Assembly (NCBI GenBank): GCA_031841125.1 | Contig: CM063109.1 | Span: 24,523,321 to 24,587,320 of the forward strand | From: Acanthococcus lagerstroemiae | Lineage: Eukaryota; Arthropoda; Insecta; Hemiptera; Eriococcidae | Reading direction: 5' to 3' | Length of the DNA stretch: 64,000 nt | Position numbers and translations under genes: made by a program | The notes under the pieces: model-generated | What the model saw: the letters and a program-made list of their open reading frames with translations, nothing else | Database searches by the model: none | Told to the model about the DNA's origin: nothing | Shown: one piece after another, positions 60,724 through 64,000 of the stretch | Layout of the letters: each line of letters opens with the position of its first letter | How positions within the stretch are numbered: the first letter of the stretch is position 1

Positions 60724-61870
60724 TCTCATCATCACCTAAGAAGACTCGACAGTGGGTATGAAAACAGAAAGGACCCTGCCAGGACCTCTGGTGCTCCGTT
60801 GCTTTCAATCCTCTCCGTATAATTAAGGCTAACTGGTCGCGAAAAAAAGAAGTACGTCAACCAGTACGACCTTAACTAATCGAGTTGAATTTCCTTCGAA
60901 TGTAACAAAATTTGAAGTTAACATGATTAAAATTAGTATTGTGTAGGCTCTGTCGTATTAAAAACGATTCCATATAACATTTCTTATAAAAGTATAGAGC
61001 TCACATTACATTGCTTTAGGTTACTGGATGAGCAAATTTAGCAATAACTATTTATACTGGTAGTTAAATCTACGTATTCTATGGAAACTTCAGATGCTGG
61101 TGGTTAAGTATAGCGAACATGAATTCTATGAAAATTTCTAATATTGGCTGTCAATTATAGAGAACATGATTTATATTAAAAAAATATTTAAAAACAACAA
61201 CAACAACAAAAACAACTTTTTTGAAAAAAACTACGGGGCAGAAACTGTTTTTTACATTTCTTTTTATAGGTAACAGATGCCGATAAGATAGAACTAAGAT
61301 AAACTTTTCCAACAGGTATTCATATGGTGGACTAAAATGATCAACCCCTTCGATGTATTATAATATAATAACATTATTTTAGAATTGCCTGTTGAAGCTT
61401 GCTGGTAACACTAGTGGGCAAGTGGGCAGAATTCGAATGAAATGATCCACGAACCACAAATCAAATTCCTTTCTGAACAAATTATCTTTGATTTGCATTG
61501 CTAATGGAATTATTATCCCTCTACTGACTTTTTCGACTCTAGAAACGACCCTTCACTGCGCCGATTGATGAGATCTCTTCGATAATTTGGAAATCACTGG
61601 AGTGGAAATGCTGGGGTTGACCTGTTACATGTGCGTGTTTCTAAGTGTATGTGTGAATGAATATGTGTGCAGAGGTATTTTTTTTATTTTTATTATTATC
61701 ATTTCAAATTATTTTTCTTTCTTTCTTTCCTTATGCCTTAAGTATTATGATTGTAATATTGGTCCCCTTCCAGTAATTGGCAAACTCCGGCTGTTGGAAG
61801 GGAAGAATAAAGTATTTATTTGTTCATTTATTTATATCTGCAATGATTCGAGGATTCGACATAGTGACCT
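60724..61870. other. Gene-poor stretch
   Basis: No gene seen. AT-rich unique sequence with a short CAACAACAACAA tract near 61195-61210. Confidence 0.4.
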
Positions 61871-61874
61871 GCAT

Positions 61875-62069
61875 CAGGCGCGTACGCAGGATTTCAGCAA
61901 GGGAGGGGTAGACAAAACTTGGGAAACGAAATACTGTAATTTTTAAGGTGACAACACTCTGGTGTTATTTGAAGCATAAAAAATGTACGCCTCAAAACAT
62001 CATTTTTTCCCTTCTCTCGTTTTTTTGGCCTATAGGGGTTTTGACCCCCCCCCCGTGCGTACGCCCCTG
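61875..62069. mobile_element. 195-bp hAT-type MITE
   Basis: Left end CAGGCGCGTACGCAGG; right end the reverse complement of CAGGGGCGTACGCACGG. A perfect 8-bp duplication ACCTGCAT lies at 61867-61874 and 62070-62077. The interior has a C-tract and no coding capacity. Confidence 0.88.
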
Positions 62070-62965
62070 ACCTGCATCGAGAGAAGGTGGTTAGTGAGCA
62101 GAAAATTCGATTTTCAGATTTTACTCGATTTATACTAATTAAGACCTGCTCTTTCACGTGGTGTTGTCGGGAAAAAAATTATTTAGGCTTATACAAGCCA
62201 TCAAAGTCGATCGCTTCAATCCAAAGATATTCGCATTCAAAATTTGTTTTCGTTCTCCTGGGAAATTTGTGTTTTGCCTACTAAACCCCTTTTCTCGATG
62301 CAGGTCACAAATAGTATTTGTCAGATAATTTACTATAGAAATATTTGTACCTAGGATTCGAATCATTTCTGAAAAAGTTAACGTCGAATTCAAATATTTT
62401 TCTTTCTTTTTTTGTTTGAAAAAGAGCAAATGCCACTGAAGAATCAAAATTGTTTACGGTTCTGATCGAACGAAAAAAAAAAGGATTTTGATTTTTTTTT
62501 AAATGACTCGAATCATTATTCTACTCATAGTACTCATAGTTAACTGTGATTCAATTCGTATTTCCAGTGATCTGTGAGAAAATTATCTGCGGATCATTCC
62601 CTGTCGCAGTATTTGTATCTAAGATTCGGGTCTTCTTTTTTTTAAAGGATTTTTAGGATATTGCCAAATTCTACTGGTAACAAAGTCATTCAGTGGTAGA
62701 GGGCAACTGCCTCCTCTGAAAAAAATTCAGAAATGGAGCTAAAACCACTACTGAAGACGATTTTTTTCATATTAGATATCAACAAATGAGGATTAAAGTA
62801 CTTTTAAGAAATTTCGCAGACGATAATTTTTTTTTGCTTGTCAATCTAAAATTGAAAATATCGTTCCGTCCTCTTGGGGTACAGATTGCCATCACTGGAA
62901 TCATTTACCTTTGAACTCATTCTTGCCTCCTTCTTTTAGGTCATTATAACTATAGAACTGTAGAA

Positions 62966-63930
62966 GATAATAATAATAATAATATTTATTTATTTACTCT
63001 CCCTACCAACAGCTGAGAAAGCCAATTACAGGCAGGGGGAAAAGAAAAGTACAGTACAAAGAATAGAAACTACAACAGAATTTTTTTTTTGTACATCCAC
63101 TCAACACACACGCCCGCACATGCCAACACCCTATTGGACCCAGGCATAGCCCCATTCCCTTCAACACCCGCCCTCACCTCCAACACAATCACAATCCCTC
63201 ACACTCACACATTCTGTCATGTCATGCGGTGCTCCCTCTGCCCTCCCCCCGCCCTCCCATGTGATCTAGTGCACTTCCAATGCAATCGGTAAAAATTTCT
63301 CCTGCCTTCATTGAAATTTTGTTGTAAAAAGCTCGTCTTTTTTTAGCACTAGCTCATTGAATGCTGTATCTTGAAAAATTAATGGAAAGATATGTCGATT
63401 ATACCTGTTATGACTGAAGGTCGGAAAAAATTATCCATAAGCCTCTGTACTAATCTAAAATTTGATAATGTCATTGAATTTTATGCCCTTGTCGAAGTGG
63501 ACCATCATCCTGGTTATAATACTCTTCCCTCCCTCCTTACTCGCTCTCCATAGTGACACTTGCTTCAAATTTTTCTTTTATCTCTTTTATGGCCCGCTCT
63601 ATGTACAGATTAAGTAATACCGGAGGTAAGGAGCACCCCTGTCTTACACCTTTTTCTATATCAGCCTCGCCTTTCTCTCTTTCTATTTTTAATGTGGCTT
63701 TCTGTCCTTCATGTAGGTTTAAAATAACTTGTCTTTCTTTAAATTTTTGTTTCTATTTTTTTAGAATACCAAAACATTTTATCCCATTTAACGTTGTCAA
63801 AAGCTTTTTCAAGAATACTCTTTTTCCTTTTGGAGATTTCAATCGAGTGGCAATATTTAAGGAGTGAAGACCTTCAACTTTTTTTACCTTCCTTATTGAT
63901 CTCATGATTTTGCCGGTTAACAGAATTAAT
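62966..63930 (-). pseudogene. RTE-like LINE relic: reverse transcriptase piece plus 3' tail
   Basis: On the minus strand, frames from about 63840 to 63540 show EKAFDNVKWDKMFWYSKK, NLHEGQKATLKIERE and KGVRQGCSLPPVLLNLYIER, the central RT motifs. At about 63060-62966 lies a typical LINE 3' end (CTGTAATTGGC, CTGTTGGTAGGGAGAGTAAA, then AAATAAAT and ATT repeats). Most of the sequence between is missing or decayed, including a C-rich unique part at 63110-63260. It appears to be the same clade as the C-terminal fragment at 41830-42340. Confidence 0.65.
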
Positions 63931-64000
63931 ACTTTGTAGTTGAAAAAATTGGGGTTGCTAGCTTCCGTGAAAGTGGCTATATTCAGCGTCTTACATCTTC

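Noticed and set aside
61587..61946. 119-codon frame with hydrophobic segments
   Set aside because: It runs into the hAT MITE at 61875, lacks splice context and shows no recognisable domain.

Overview
The window is eukaryotic nuclear DNA. Phase-consistent spliced genes, long AT-rich introns, tRNA-derived SINEs, hAT/Tigger DNA transposons, Jockey- and RTE-like LINEs, Penelope elements and a Ty1/copia remnant point to an arthropod. The host proteins and the repeat mix fit an insect, perhaps a hemipteran; that last step is inference.

Three conserved protein-coding genes could be assembled exon by exon. (1) 13794-19099, minus strand: a mitochondrial carrier of the SLC25A42 (coenzyme A transporter) type, six coding exons, 312 aa. 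(2) 20552-23536, plus strand: a type I BMP/TGF-beta receptor serine/threonine kinase, closest by eye to saxophone/ALK1/ALK2, eight exons; the signal-peptide exon was not found. (3) 37521-51134, plus strand: cytosolic aconitase/iron regulatory protein 1, 18 coding exons summing to 894 codons, with all three Fe-S cysteines. A possible exon of an unrecognised gene lies at 4730-4967. The three genes have no obvious shared pathway.

Layout. 0-13.8 kb is repeat-rich: decayed tandem repeats, two full-length 218-bp tRNA-derived SINEs with perfect target-site duplications (TSDs), a hAT transposase relic split by a Tigger element, a Jockey ORF1 relic and several strong hairpins. 13.8-24.5 kb holds the carrier and receptor genes. 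24.5-33.7 kb is one roughly 9.2-kb giant inverted-repeat (foldback) element with TSD-like flanks. It is built from nested palindromes and ~299-bp tandem repeats, carries a LINE ORF1 C-terminal fragment, and has a hAT element in the loop of an inner hairpin. 33.7-36.7 kb has a decayed copia pol and a hAT foldback element. 37.5-51.1 kb is the aconitase/IRP1 gene, with LINE, SINE, hAT-like and Penelope insertions in its introns. 51-64 kb is gene-poor: two Jockey 3' fragments, TIR elements, a 3-kb decayed satellite, a cluster of paralogous microRNA-like hairpins near 60.0-60.5 kb, and an RTE-like LINE relic.

Most notable: the giant foldback element; the hairpin cluster with a conserved 5' arm; and a ~111-bp retroposed sequence that has inserted in frame into a Penelope reverse transcriptase and keeps the same open frame in all three copies.
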